Shown: positions 7,797-16,271 of the stretch, piece after piece
How positions within the stretch are numbered: position 1 is the first letter of the stretch
How the letters are laid out: every line of letters starts with the position of its first letter
NCBI GenBank assembly: GCA_036166735.1
Contig: JAYZHG010000008.1
Coordinates: forward strand, 1 to 21,819
DNA length: 21,819 nt
Source of the DNA: JAPYTU01 sp036166735
GTDB taxonomy: Bacteria; Bacteroidota; Bacteroidia; Cytophagales; MED-G16
Reading direction: 5' to 3'
Made by a program: the position numbers and the translations under genes
The notes under the pieces: model-generated
What the model saw: only the letters and a program-made list of their open reading frames with translations
The model's database searches: none
Told to the model about the DNA's origin: nothing

Positions 7797-8081
7797 ATGT
7801 CTAATTCATTAAATTCAGAAATACAAACCCTAGAATCTAAACTTAAAATGTTATTATCTAAATTAAATCAGTTAGAATCTGACTATAAAAAAATTAATAA
7901 GGATAACACAAAACTTGAAGTTTCTATTGCAATAAAAAATTATCAACTTAAAAAGCAATCTATACAAAGTTCATTTGCAAGTGAAAATTTCAACGGTAAT
8001 AAAAAAGAAAACCAGATAATCAAAGAAAAAATTGATTCTACAATAATTGAGATTGAAGAACTAATAAATAATTTAAATTAA
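7797..8081 (+). CDS. Small coiled-coil protein, possible ZapA partner (ZapB-like)
   Basis: A 94-aa, highly charged, all-helical protein with no recognised catalytic motif. Leucines and isoleucines recur at heptad spacing in two blocks (about 9-50 and 74-93), separated by a polar linker rich in Ser, Asn and Lys. I chose the ATG at 7797, 1 nt after the pheT stop; an in-frame ATG at 7776 would overlap pheT by 20 nt. The stop is directly followed by the zapA ATG, so translation of pheT, this gene and zapA is probably coupled. Many Bacteroidota have a comparable small gene between pheT and zapA. A role in Z-ring organisation, analogous to ZapB, is inferred from position and coiled-coil form only. 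Confidence 0.75.
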   Translation: MSNSLNSEIQTLESKLKMLLSKLNQLESDYKKINKDNTKLEVSIAIKNYQLKKQSIQSSFASENFNGNKKENQIIKEKIDSTIIEIEELINNLN

Positions 8082-8366
8082 ATGGAAAAATTATCTATTA
8101 AAATAATGATTGGAAATCGTGCTTATTCTATGAAAGTACCTATGGAAGAAGAGCAAAAAGTAAGATTAGCAGCAAAAGAACTTAATAAAAAAATAAGTAA
8201 AGTGGGAAAAAAAATGAATATTCAAGATCTTCAAGATATTTTAGCAATGATATCCTTTGAACTTACTATAGACGCAAATAAATCAAATTATAAAATTCAC
8301 GAAAATCATGAAGCTCAAGAAAAAATAAATACACTTATAAAATTAATAGATGAAAAAATAAATTAA
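8082..8366 (+). CDS. zapA: Cell division protein ZapA
   Basis: ZapA cross-links FtsZ protofilaments and stabilises the division ring. The 94-aa protein has the family layout: a small N-terminal beta-alpha head starting LSIKIMIGNRAYSMKVP, the EEEQKVRLAAKELNKKI helix (22-38), then a long C-terminal helix suited to dimer or tetramer coiled-coil formation. The ATG directly follows the stop codon of the coiled-coil gene. In many Bacteroidota the next gene is rny (ribonuclease Y). Here zapA instead abuts, stop to stop with no spacer, the end of the oppositely oriented histidine-utilisation cluster. Confidence 0.88.
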   Translation: MEKLSIKIMIGNRAYSMKVPMEEEQKVRLAAKELNKKISKVGKKMNIQDLQDILAMISFELTIDANKSNYKIHENHEAQEKINTLIKLIDEKIN

Positions 8367-10076
8367 TTACTCAGGCGTTTTCTCATCAGGCCATTCCTTT
8401 TTAAAATTAGCCCAATAATCCTTAATAGTAGATTTAACTTCTTTTCTTAACCAAAGTAAACCAATTAAGTTAGGTACAGTCATTAAAGCGATAGTAATTA
8501 ATGACACATTCCAAATTATTGTAGTATCAGCGAAAGATGCAATAAAAAAGCCTATTACATAAATTATTCTATAATATATTACAGATCCAGCACCAAAGAG
8601 ATAAGTCATAGCCCTATCTCCATAATAAGACCAAGCTATTGCAGTACTAAATGCAAACAAAAGCAATCCAATACTAACAATATAATTACCATAATTACCT
8701 AAAAACCCCCTATCAAAAGCAATAGCAGTCAAAGGAGCACTATGAACTAATGATTTACCTTCAACAATTATATCGTCCTGAACTTTACCTTCCTGAATAT
8801 TTAAATTACCATTCAAAAGATTTTTATTATTATCATAGAAAATTACATCTTCAGCTAAAGATCTTGCATGAAGTATAGATAACTCTTCATTTAAAATTCC
8901 ATTTACAACTTCAATATTTCCAGAAAATTTAACTTCTTCATCAAAAACTTTCCTCTCATCATTTAGAAAATTGAAAAGCCTTGATCTATCAAAAGAATCT
9001 TTTTCATCATAAACTTTATTTAATATAATCAAATCAGCTTTTGCAAACGTATTTTGATGTTTTTCACTCCAAACACCTGAAGACAACAATACTAAACCTG
9101 TTATTGTACAGATGATAATTGTATCTATAAAAGGTTCTAAAATTGCAACAAGTCCTTCTGATACTGGTTCATTAGTTTTAGCTGAAGCATGAGCTATTGG
9201 GGCAGACCCTTGACCAGCTTCATTAGAGTAAAGACCTCTATTAACTCCTCTTGATATTGCAAAAGATATTGAGGCACCTAAAAAGCCACCTACCGCAGCA
9301 CTACCAGAAAAAACCTCTGCAAAAATTGAAATAAACGATGGAATAATATTTTCATAATTAAATAAAATAACTGAAAATGCTCCTAAAACATAAACAACAG
9401 CCATAAATGGAACAAGCTTCTCTGTAATCTTAGCAATTCTTTTAATCCCACCAATAATTACAGCTCCTAATAAAATTGCAAGGATACCTCCAGTAAGCAT
9501 CTTATTTATCCCAAATGAGGCTAACATAGAATTTGAAATACTATTTATCTGAGGAAGACTTCCTGTACCAAAAGAAGAGAGAACGGTAGCAAATGCAAAT
9601 AATATACCTACCCATTTTAGATTTACTTTATTTCCAAATAGTCTAAAATCAGCATTTTTCATAAAGTACATTGGACCACCTGACATTGTTCCATCTAATA
9701 TTTTTTCTCTGTATTTATGTGATAGTGTCACTTCAACAAACTTTGTTGTCATACCTACCATTGCAGTGACCAACATCCAAAAAAGGGCGGCAGGTCCACC
9801 TAGATGAATAGCAAAAGCAACTCCTGCAATATTCCCTGTTCCAACAGTTCCAGATAATGCAGTAGTTAATGCCTGAAAATGAGAAGTATCACCTTGATCT
9901 CCTTTTTTATCAAACTTACCTCTAACTACTTTTAAAGCAAAAGTAAAATATCTTATTTGGGGAAATTTTAAATATAATGTAAAGAAAATACCAGTACCAA
10001 GTAATAATGGAACAAACCAAGAAGAACTTCCCAAGTATTGATCAATAAAAATTAAAAATTCATTAAGTTCCTGCAT
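8367..10076 (-). CDS. AGCS-family sodium/amino acid symporter with a large internal insert
   Basis: This is an inner-membrane sodium-coupled amino acid transporter of the alanine/glycine:cation symporter family (APC/LeuT fold). Family motifs are GTVGTGNIAGVA (76-87), MSGGPMYFM (131-139), RGVNRGLYSNEAGQGSAP (276-293) and FAFSTAIAWSYYGDRA (474-489). At 569 aa it is about 100 residues longer than classical members, because a polar, acidic segment (about 340-448, positions 8733-9059) splits the last-but-two and last-but-three membrane helices. Family members usually move alanine, glycine or glutamine. Its place as the last gene after ftcD, 29 nt downstream on the same strand, suggests import of histidine or a related amino acid, but this is inference. 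No HutT- or HutM-type permease is present. Confidence 0.92.
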   Translation of the reverse strand: MQELNEFLIFIDQYLGSSSWFVPLLLGTGIFFTLYLKFPQIRYFTFALKVVRGKFDKKGDQGDTSHFQALTTALSGTVGTGNIAGVAFAIHLGGPAALFWMLVTAMVGMTTKFVEVTLSHKYREKILDGTMSGGPMYFMKNADFRLFGNKVNLKWVGILFAFATVLSSFGTGSLPQINSISNSMLASFGINKMLTGGILAILLGAVIIGGIKRIAKITEKLVPFMAVVYVLGAFSVILFNYENIIPSFISIFAEVFSGSAAVGGFLGASISFAISRGVNRGLYSNEAGQGSAPIAHASAKTNEPVSEGLVAILEPFIDTIIICTITGLVLLSSGVWSEKHQNTFAKADLIILNKVYDEKDSFDRSRLFNFLNDERKVFDEEVKFSGNIEVVNGILNEELSILHARSLAEDVIFYDNNKNLLNGNLNIQEGKVQDDIIVEGKSLVHSAPLTAIAFDRGFLGNYGNYIVSIGLLLFAFSTAIAWSYYGDRAMTYLFGAGSVIYYRIIYVIGFFIASFADTTIIWNVSLITIALMTVPNLIGLLWLRKEVKSTIKDYWANFKKEWPDEKTPE

Positions 10077-10105
10077 AATATAAATTTAATTTAAAAGTCT
10101 TAAAA

Positions 10106-11785
10106 TCAAATTTTTCCTTCAATGTATTTAAGGATTTTATCTTTATAGGAGTTAGATTTTTTTATAATATTTTCTGCTTCTTTCATAATTCCTTTATCTT
10201 CTGACATGCCTTTTAAGTTTATTTTAACATTCAAGTAAGCTCCATAAATAGCTGAATATGTACATAAACAAGCAACACCAGCATCCGATATTGAGTTTGG
10301 ATTTCCTTCCTTTGCAAGTTTATCTATCAACTCATAAGATGAGTATGATTTTTTCATTACTCTTAATGGAACTTCAGCAGCATAAAGAGAAGATTCATTT
10401 ATAGAATTTAATCTTATTTTTATTTCTTCTTTAGTATTTTTTGGTAATTTAAATGACTCCATAATTTTATTAAATGCGACAGAATCCTCATCAACTAAAT
10501 CTAATAAATCATTTCTAATAGAATTAATCTGATCAGCAAGATTACTAAATAAGTCAACCTTATCTTCCCAACCTCTTTTATTTGCTGATAAATTTGCGAC
10601 CATTGCACCCAAAGATGATGCTAATGTACCTAAATAAGCGGACACTGATCCTCCTCCTGGAGCTGGAGATTCTCTTGTAACTTCATCAGAAAATTCTTTT
10701 ACTGATAAATCAATCAATTTATTATTGTTTCTCACAATGTTATTCAAATAATATTCTATAATATTTTTTTTAGGATTAAATTCCTTTACTTCATTCAAAC
10801 CTAACGATTCTATAGCAATACTAATAATATCACTCTCAGGAATGCCAATTGATCTATTTTGTTTCTTTAAAAAATACTTTCCTGCGTCTAACATTGATTT
10901 TAAAGGTATAAGCCCAACCAATTCAGATCCTGTTACTCTAGCACCTCTTTTCTCAGCCTTTTTTACAACTTCTTCAAATACAACATGAATTGGAGTTTCA
11001 GTAATGTTAGTTAAGTTCATTGAAATTTGAGACACACCAAATTCTTCTATGTACCATCCAATAGCTTTTACATATTTTAATGAGCCCGGTATTGTTTGGG
11101 GGTTTCCATCATTATCATATACTATATCTCCAATAACTGGATGTCCTTTTCTTTTTATTCTTCCCTTTTCCCTTACATCAAAAGCTATAGCATTTGCAAG
11201 CCTAGTAGATTTAGTATTCAAATTAATATTATAAGCTATTAAAAAGTCTCTTACTCCAAGAGCCAATGCACCAGATTTTTTATTAAAAACTGCAGATCCA
11301 AAATCTGGCTTCCAATCTTTATCTAATAGTTTTTCTTTTAGGCCTTCATACTCACCAGATCTAACGGCTGCTAAATTCTTTCTTTTAGAATTTTTTGCAG
11401 CATATTCATATAAATAAACAGGTATTTTTAAATTATCAGCTACCATTTTACCTAACTTTTCAGCATATGGAATTAATTCTTCAAAAGATATATTTGATAC
11501 AGGAATTAATGGACAAACATCAGTTGCCCCAAATCTTGGATGTTCTCCTTTGTGTTTACTCATATCTATTTTTTCAGAAGCAACTTTTATAGCATTATAA
11601 GCTGCTCTAACAACAGATTCAGGATCTCCAACAAATGTCATAACAGTTCTATTAGTTGCTTTCCCAGGATCTACATTCAACAAATGAACACCTTTTGAAG
11701 CTAAAATTGCTAACGAAATAGAATCTAATATTTCTTTATCATTACCTTCAGAAAAATTTGGTACACATTCAATTATTTGAGTCAT
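10106..11785 (-). CDS. ftcD: Bifunctional glutamate formimidoyltransferase / formimidoyl-THF cyclodeaminase
   Basis: This cytoplasmic enzyme completes histidine breakdown. It moves the formimino group of N-formimino-L-glutamate to tetrahydrofolate, releasing glutamate, then cyclises the product to 5,10-methenyl-THF with loss of ammonia. The transferase half covers about 1-320, opening IIECVPNFSEG; His82 in KGEHPRFG aligns with the catalytic His82 of mammalian FTCD. The cyclodeaminase half covers about 350-559, with SPAPGGGSVSAYLG and the LVDEDSVAFNKIMESFKLPK segment carrying the conserved aspartate. The 559-aa fusion is full-length and resembles the vertebrate arrangement, whereas many bacteria have separate proteins or use HutG or HutF-HutG instead. 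It follows hutI by 18 nt. Confidence 0.96.
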   Translation of the reverse strand: MTQIIECVPNFSEGNDKEILDSISLAILASKGVHLLNVDPGKATNRTVMTFVGDPESVVRAAYNAIKVASEKIDMSKHKGEHPRFGATDVCPLIPVSNISFEELIPYAEKLGKMVADNLKIPVYLYEYAAKNSKRKNLAAVRSGEYEGLKEKLLDKDWKPDFGSAVFNKKSGALALGVRDFLIAYNINLNTKSTRLANAIAFDVREKGRIKRKGHPVIGDIVYDNDGNPQTIPGSLKYVKAIGWYIEEFGVSQISMNLTNITETPIHVVFEEVVKKAEKRGARVTGSELVGLIPLKSMLDAGKYFLKKQNRSIGIPESDIISIAIESLGLNEVKEFNPKKNIIEYYLNNIVRNNNKLIDLSVKEFSDEVTRESPAPGGGSVSAYLGTLASSLGAMVANLSANKRGWEDKVDLFSNLADQINSIRNDLLDLVDEDSVAFNKIMESFKLPKNTKEEIKIRLNSINESSLYAAEVPLRVMKKSYSSYELIDKLAKEGNPNSISDAGVACLCTYSAIYGAYLNVKINLKGMSEDKGIMKEAENIIKKSNSYKDKILKYIEGKI

Positions 11786-11803
11786 ATACTATAAAATTAA
11801 TTT

Positions 11804-13030
11804 TTATTTCTTATATACTTTTCCCTTTTTACAAATAAATGAAGGCTTAATTTTACCTTGATTATATAATATTTCTCTATAATCCAATACATTAAATCCT
11901 ATTAAGTCAGCTACTTTGTTTATTTCAATAACTCCCCTATCATTAATTCCTAATGCATTAGCTGATCTAAAAGAAAGTGCTGAAAAAACCTCTGCATTAC
12001 TTAATTTTTGATTCGAAGCAAGAATTGAAGATTGAGTTAATAAGTCTCCCATAGGAGCAGAACCCGGATTCCAATCAGTTGCAATTGCTAGTTTACATCC
12101 ATTATCTAACAATTTTCTTACTGGTGCAAAAGGTAATCCTAATCCAAGACTACACCCTGGCAAAACAACTGCCGATGTATCTGAATTTGAAAGATATTTT
12201 ATTTCTTCATCAGTAATCACTTCTAAATGATCAACACTCATAGCACCAACATCTACTCCTACATGTAATCCTCCACTAGTAAATTGATTAGCATGTACTG
12301 TTACATCAAAATCCTTTTCCTTTGCAAATTTTAAATAACTTTTTGACTCTTCCTTTTTAAAAGCACTATTTTCAATAAAAACATCTATTCTATTAGTAAG
12401 ATTTTCTTTTCTCAAAATTGGAAATAATTCCTTTACAATTAATTTCAAATATTCTTCACTAGAAGTGTTACTATCATTAGGTGGTACATGAGCAGCCAAG
12501 CATGTTGCAATCACATCAGAAGGATGATTAAGATTAATTTCATTAATGATTTTTAATAATCTAATTTCCTGATCAAGATCTATACCATAACCACTTTTAA
12601 TTTCGCAAGTTAAAACCCCTTCAAAAAAATGTCTATCTAATCTAGAAATGGTATTTTTTATTAATTCTTCATCTGATGCTAACCTTGTTTTGTCCATGGT
12701 ATCATAAATACCTCCCCCTTCTGATAATATTTTTTGATACGAAATACCTGCATTTTTTTTTGAATATTCTATAGATCTGGAACCTGCATAACAAATATGA
12801 GTATGGCAATCAATAAAGCCAGGAAGCAATACACATGGAAAATCTATTTCATGAATATTATTACAATGTTTTTTTATTTCATGAAATTTTCCTACACCTA
12901 TTATTATTTCATTTTCTATCATTACTCCCCCATCATAAATAACAATAAGATCATCGTCTGAGATAGATCCCATAGAAGGTAAATTTGACATTGTCAAAAT
13001 TTGACTAAATGGTCCAAATAATGTTTTCAA
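11804..13030 (-). CDS. hutI: Imidazolonepropionase
   Basis: HutI hydrolyses 4-imidazolone-5-propanoate to N-formimino-L-glutamate, the third step of histidine catabolism. It is a metal-dependent amidohydrolase, 408 aa. Metal and substrate residues are visible: GFIDCHTHICYAGSR (His76, His78), AAHVPP (His181), VHANQ (His246), SVDHLEV (His268) and ATDWNPGS (Asp319). The start appears to be TTG at 13030, 3 nt after the hutU stop. It gives MKTLFGPFSQILTMSNLP, which matches the N-terminus of Bacteroidota HutI proteins as I recall them. The next in-frame ATG (12991, residue 14) would remove that conserved part. The weak start codon probably makes translation depend on coupling to hutU. Confidence 0.94.
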   Translation of the reverse strand: MKTLFGPFSQILTMSNLPSMGSISDDDLIVIYDGGVMIENEIIIGVGKFHEIKKHCNNIHEIDFPCVLLPGFIDCHTHICYAGSRSIEYSKKNAGISYQKILSEGGGIYDTMDKTRLASDEELIKNTISRLDRHFFEGVLTCEIKSGYGIDLDQEIRLLKIINEINLNHPSDVIATCLAAHVPPNDSNTSSEEYLKLIVKELFPILRKENLTNRIDVFIENSAFKKEESKSYLKFAKEKDFDVTVHANQFTSGGLHVGVDVGAMSVDHLEVITDEEIKYLSNSDTSAVVLPGCSLGLGLPFAPVRKLLDNGCKLAIATDWNPGSAPMGDLLTQSSILASNQKLSNAEVFSALSFRSANALGINDRGVIEINKVADLIGFNVLDYREILYNQGKIKPSFICKKGKVYKK

Positions 13031-13033
13031 TTA

Positions 13034-14704
13034 TTATATCTCTAAATTAAATTTTTTTAAATTATTACTCGCATTATCATAACCAGCATCACTATGTCTT
13101 ATGATTCCCAAAGCAGGATCATTATGGAGAACCCTTTTAATACAAGATTCGGCACGTTTTGTGCCATCAACTAGTATTACCATTCCAGCATGTTGAGAAT
13201 AACCCATTCCAACTCCCCCTCCATGATGGAAAGATACCCATGTAGCTCCACCAGCAGTATTTGACATTAAATTTAATAATGGCCAATCAGATACAGCATC
13301 AGATCCATCAAGCATCCCTTCTGTTTCTCTATAAGGAGAAGCCACTGATCCACAGTCTAAATGATCTCTTCCAATCACAATTGGTGCAGATATTTGTCCA
13401 CTTTTAACTAAATCATTAAATATTAAACCAGCTTTTTCTCTTTCTCCCATTCCTAACCAACAAATACGACATGGCAACCCTTGGAATTTAACTTTTTTCT
13501 TAGCTTCTTCTAACCATCTAATCATATTTTCATTTTCAGGAAAAGCATCTATCAAAGCCTTATCAGTCGCATAAATATCGTCAGAATTTCCTGATAAAGC
13601 CGCCCATCTAAAAGGACCTTTTCCTTCACAAAATAAAGGCCTTATATATTCAGGAACAAAACCATTAAAATGAAATGCGTTTTTTTCACCCCCCTGTTTT
13701 GCAAATTCTCTTAAATTATTACCATAATCAAAAGTTATTGATCCCAAAGATTTCATTTTTAACATAAAAGAAACATGTCTAGCCATACTCTTAAGTGACA
13801 ATTCCTTATATTGAATTGGATCTTTTATTCTTAAATTACTTGCCTCACTTAAACTTAATCCATTAGGAATATATCCATGAACTGGATCATGAGCAGAAGT
13901 TTGATCAGTTAAAATATCTGGAATTATATTATCCTCTAGTAATTTTTCTAAGAGATCTCCAATATCACTAACTAAACCAACAGAAATATTTTTTTTGTTT
14001 TTCTTTGCATCTAAAATCCAATCTCTAGCTTCATAATAGGAAAAAGTCATTTTATCTATATATTTAGTTGCTAACCTCTTTTCTATTCTAGAAGGATCAA
14101 TATCAGCACCTAAAAAAGTTGCTCCAGACATTGTAGCTGCAAGTGGCTGTGCACCACCCATACCACCTAACCCTCCAGAAACTAATAATTTACCATATAA
14201 CGAATTATTAAAATGTCTTTTAGCACAAGAAACAAAAGTCTCATAAGTTCCCTGTAAAATACCTTGAGTACCAATGTATATCCAACTTCCAGCTGTCATT
14301 TGTCCAAACATCATCAAACCATCACTTTTTAGCTTTTCAAAATGCTCCCAAGTTGACCATGCCGGAACTAAATTAGAATTCGCAATCAATACCCTAGGAG
14401 CCTGTTCATGTGTCCTTACTTTTCCTACTGGTTTTCCGGACTGAACCAGTAAACTTTCATTATTATCAAGTTCAAGTAATAATTCAATAATCTTTTTTAC
14501 AGAGTCAGTATCTCTAGCTGCTTGTCCAGAACCACCATATACTACTAAATTACTAGGATCTTCAGCAACTTCTTCATTTAAATTATTTAATAACATTCTA
14601 AGTGGTGCTTCAGTTTGCCAACTCTTAGCGTTTAATTTAGAACCTACTGGAGCAAAATAATTTGGATGATTAGCATATTTTTTAATAAATGATGATGTAT
14701 CCAT
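13034..14704 (-). CDS. hutU: Urocanate hydratase
   Basis: HutU adds water to urocanate to give 4-imidazolone-5-propanoate, using tightly bound NAD+ as an electrophile. The 556-aa protein has full family length. Visible are QAPRVLIANSNLVPAWSTWE (101-120), the glycine-rich dinucleotide region SGGLGGMGGAQPLAA (176-190), SDIGDLLEKLL, PCRICWLGMGER (411-422) with the Cys415 equivalent to the active-site cysteine, and GGATWVSFHHGGGVGMGYSQHAG (485-507). It starts 5 nt after hutH and hutI follows after 3 nt, so the three genes are tightly packed and surely one transcription unit. Confidence 0.98.
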   Translation of the reverse strand: MDTSSFIKKYANHPNYFAPVGSKLNAKSWQTEAPLRMLLNNLNEEVAEDPSNLVVYGGSGQAARDTDSVKKIIELLLELDNNESLLVQSGKPVGKVRTHEQAPRVLIANSNLVPAWSTWEHFEKLKSDGLMMFGQMTAGSWIYIGTQGILQGTYETFVSCAKRHFNNSLYGKLLVSGGLGGMGGAQPLAATMSGATFLGADIDPSRIEKRLATKYIDKMTFSYYEARDWILDAKKNKKNISVGLVSDIGDLLEKLLEDNIIPDILTDQTSAHDPVHGYIPNGLSLSEASNLRIKDPIQYKELSLKSMARHVSFMLKMKSLGSITFDYGNNLREFAKQGGEKNAFHFNGFVPEYIRPLFCEGKGPFRWAALSGNSDDIYATDKALIDAFPENENMIRWLEEAKKKVKFQGLPCRICWLGMGEREKAGLIFNDLVKSGQISAPIVIGRDHLDCGSVASPYRETEGMLDGSDAVSDWPLLNLMSNTAGGATWVSFHHGGGVGMGYSQHAGMVILVDGTKRAESCIKRVLHNDPALGIIRHSDAGYDNASNNLKKFNLEI

Positions 14705-14709
14705 TACAT

Positions 14710-16218
14710 TTACGAGGTTAATTCAACTAATTTTTTTGATTTTATAATTTCTATAGCATTATCTATATCCAAAGTAAAAATTTTATCTTTTTTACAATGA
14801 TTAATCTTAGAACGAATATAATCATGACATTTATCAATTTTTATACCCGATTTTAAAGGTTTATGAAAATCGAATGCTTGAGCAGAACAAATAAGTTCAA
14901 TAGCTAATATTTTTTCTAAATTATCTAAAACTCTTAATAATTTAACAGCACCTATTGATCCCATACTAACATGATCTTCTTGTCCAAGCGAAGTAGTTAT
15001 AGAATCTGCACTTGAAGGAAAACATAAATTTTTATTTTCACTTACCAATGCTGCTGTAGTATACTGCAAAATCATAAAACCAGAATTAATTCCTGTATTA
15101 TTAACCAATAATTCAGGGACCACATCATTTCCCTTAAGTAATAAATAAATACGTCTATCTGAAATATTACCCAGTTCTGATGCGGCTATAACATTGTAAT
15201 CAATAGGTATTGCAATAGGCTGACCATGAAAATTACCTCCACTTACAATATTATTTTTATCAACAACAATAGGATTATCAGTAACAGAATTTAATTCTAT
15301 ATTTAAAATATTTTCTAAGTATAAATATGCATCCAAACTTGCACCATGAACCTGCGGTATACATCTTATAGAATATGGATCCTGAACTTTATCACAATCT
15401 TTATGTGACTCTAAAATTTCTGAATTATCTAACAATTCTCTCATTTTATTTGATACATTCACAGATCCTCTATACGGTCTCAAATTATTAATGTCTTTAT
15501 TAAAAGGAGATATTGAACTTAACGTACTCTCTAACGTTATAGCAGAAATAATATTAGCATTCTCAAGACAATTTCTAAACTTATCTAATGCCAAACAGGT
15601 GTATGCAGAAATAAATTGCGTTCCATTTATTAAAGCAAGTCCTTCTTTTTCTTTAAGAAAAAACGGTGATTTTTTCTCTTTTTTCAAAACTTTATTAGTC
15701 TCTAACTCCTTTCCTTTATACAAAAGTTTTCCTTCTCCAATTAAAGGAAGAAATAAATGAGCTAATGGTGCCAAATCTCCAGATGCACCAACTGATCCTT
15801 GAGAAGGGACTATAGGAATTATATCATTTTCTATATGCCAACACATTCTTTGAATAACTGCTAACCTTATACCTGAAAATCCCATGCATAAAGAATGAAC
15901 TTTAATTATTAACATTAATTTAGAAACTTCAGTTGGTACATTGGGACCTACACCAACAGCATGACTTTTTAATAAATTTTCCTGTAGTAAATTAGAATCT
16001 TTATTTGAAATAATTGTGTTGCACAAAGCTCCAAAACCAGTATTTATACCATAAATCATTTGATTAGATTCTAATACACTCTTAATATTTTCTCTAGATG
16101 TATTAATTTTTTTTATCTCTTCATTTCCTATTTCACATTTCAATGCATCGTTTGATATTTTCAATGCAGAAACAGAAGTAAGAGTATCTTTTCCATATAA
16201 AAATTTCTTTGAAGACAT
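14710..16218 (-). CDS. hutH: Histidine ammonia-lyase
   Basis: HutH removes ammonia from L-histidine to give trans-urocanate and commits histidine to degradation. The 502-aa protein carries the ASG triad (145-147, within GSVGASGDLAPLAH) that cyclises autocatalytically into the MIO electrophile. It also carries the catalytic Tyr56 in YGINTGFG, and conserved NGT, QVHGASLDAY, SVTDNPIV, NFHGQP and GQEDHVSMGS blocks. Length is normal for the lyase class I family. It is the first hut gene, 53 nt downstream of plsC, and a -7-like box 7 nt before its ATG suggests a promoter of its own. No hutC-type regulator is in the window. Confidence 0.97.
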   Translation of the reverse strand: MSSKKFLYGKDTLTSVSALKISNDALKCEIGNEEIKKINTSRENIKSVLESNQMIYGINTGFGALCNTIISNKDSNLLQENLLKSHAVGVGPNVPTEVSKLMLIIKVHSLCMGFSGIRLAVIQRMCWHIENDIIPIVPSQGSVGASGDLAPLAHLFLPLIGEGKLLYKGKELETNKVLKKEKKSPFFLKEKEGLALINGTQFISAYTCLALDKFRNCLENANIISAITLESTLSSISPFNKDINNLRPYRGSVNVSNKMRELLDNSEILESHKDCDKVQDPYSIRCIPQVHGASLDAYLYLENILNIELNSVTDNPIVVDKNNIVSGGNFHGQPIAIPIDYNVIAASELGNISDRRIYLLLKGNDVVPELLVNNTGINSGFMILQYTTAALVSENKNLCFPSSADSITTSLGQEDHVSMGSIGAVKLLRVLDNLEKILAIELICSAQAFDFHKPLKSGIKIDKCHDYIRSKINHCKKDKIFTLDIDNAIEIIKSKKLVELTS

Positions 16219-16225
16219 AGTGATA

Positions 16226-16233
16226 TAAAGTTA
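16226..16233 (-). promoter_or_regulatory. Possible -7 element of the hut operon
   Basis: On the minus strand this reads TAACTTTA, one mismatch from TAnnTTTG, and ends 7 nt before the hutH ATG. The position matches the perfect boxes in front of gcvT and the MATE gene. No clear -33 element is seen. Transcription might instead read through from plsC. Confidence 0.35.
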
Positions 16234-16256
16234 GTTTTTTTAATAGAATAAACTAA
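16231..16256. repeat. Inverted repeat upstream of hutH
   Basis: TTAGTTT (16231-16237) and AAACTAA (16250-16256) form a perfect 7-bp inverted repeat with a 12-nt spacer. It fills most of the 53-nt plsC-hutH gap and overlaps the possible -7 box. This suits a dimeric repressor site for the hut genes; a weak transcript hairpin is the alternative. Confidence 0.4.
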
Positions 16257-16271
16257 TTGAAAAATTCTTTC

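Noticed and set aside
15491..15760. Open frame of 89 codons on + inside hutH
   Set aside because: It is antisense to conserved HutH sequence, with no promoter and no family similarity.
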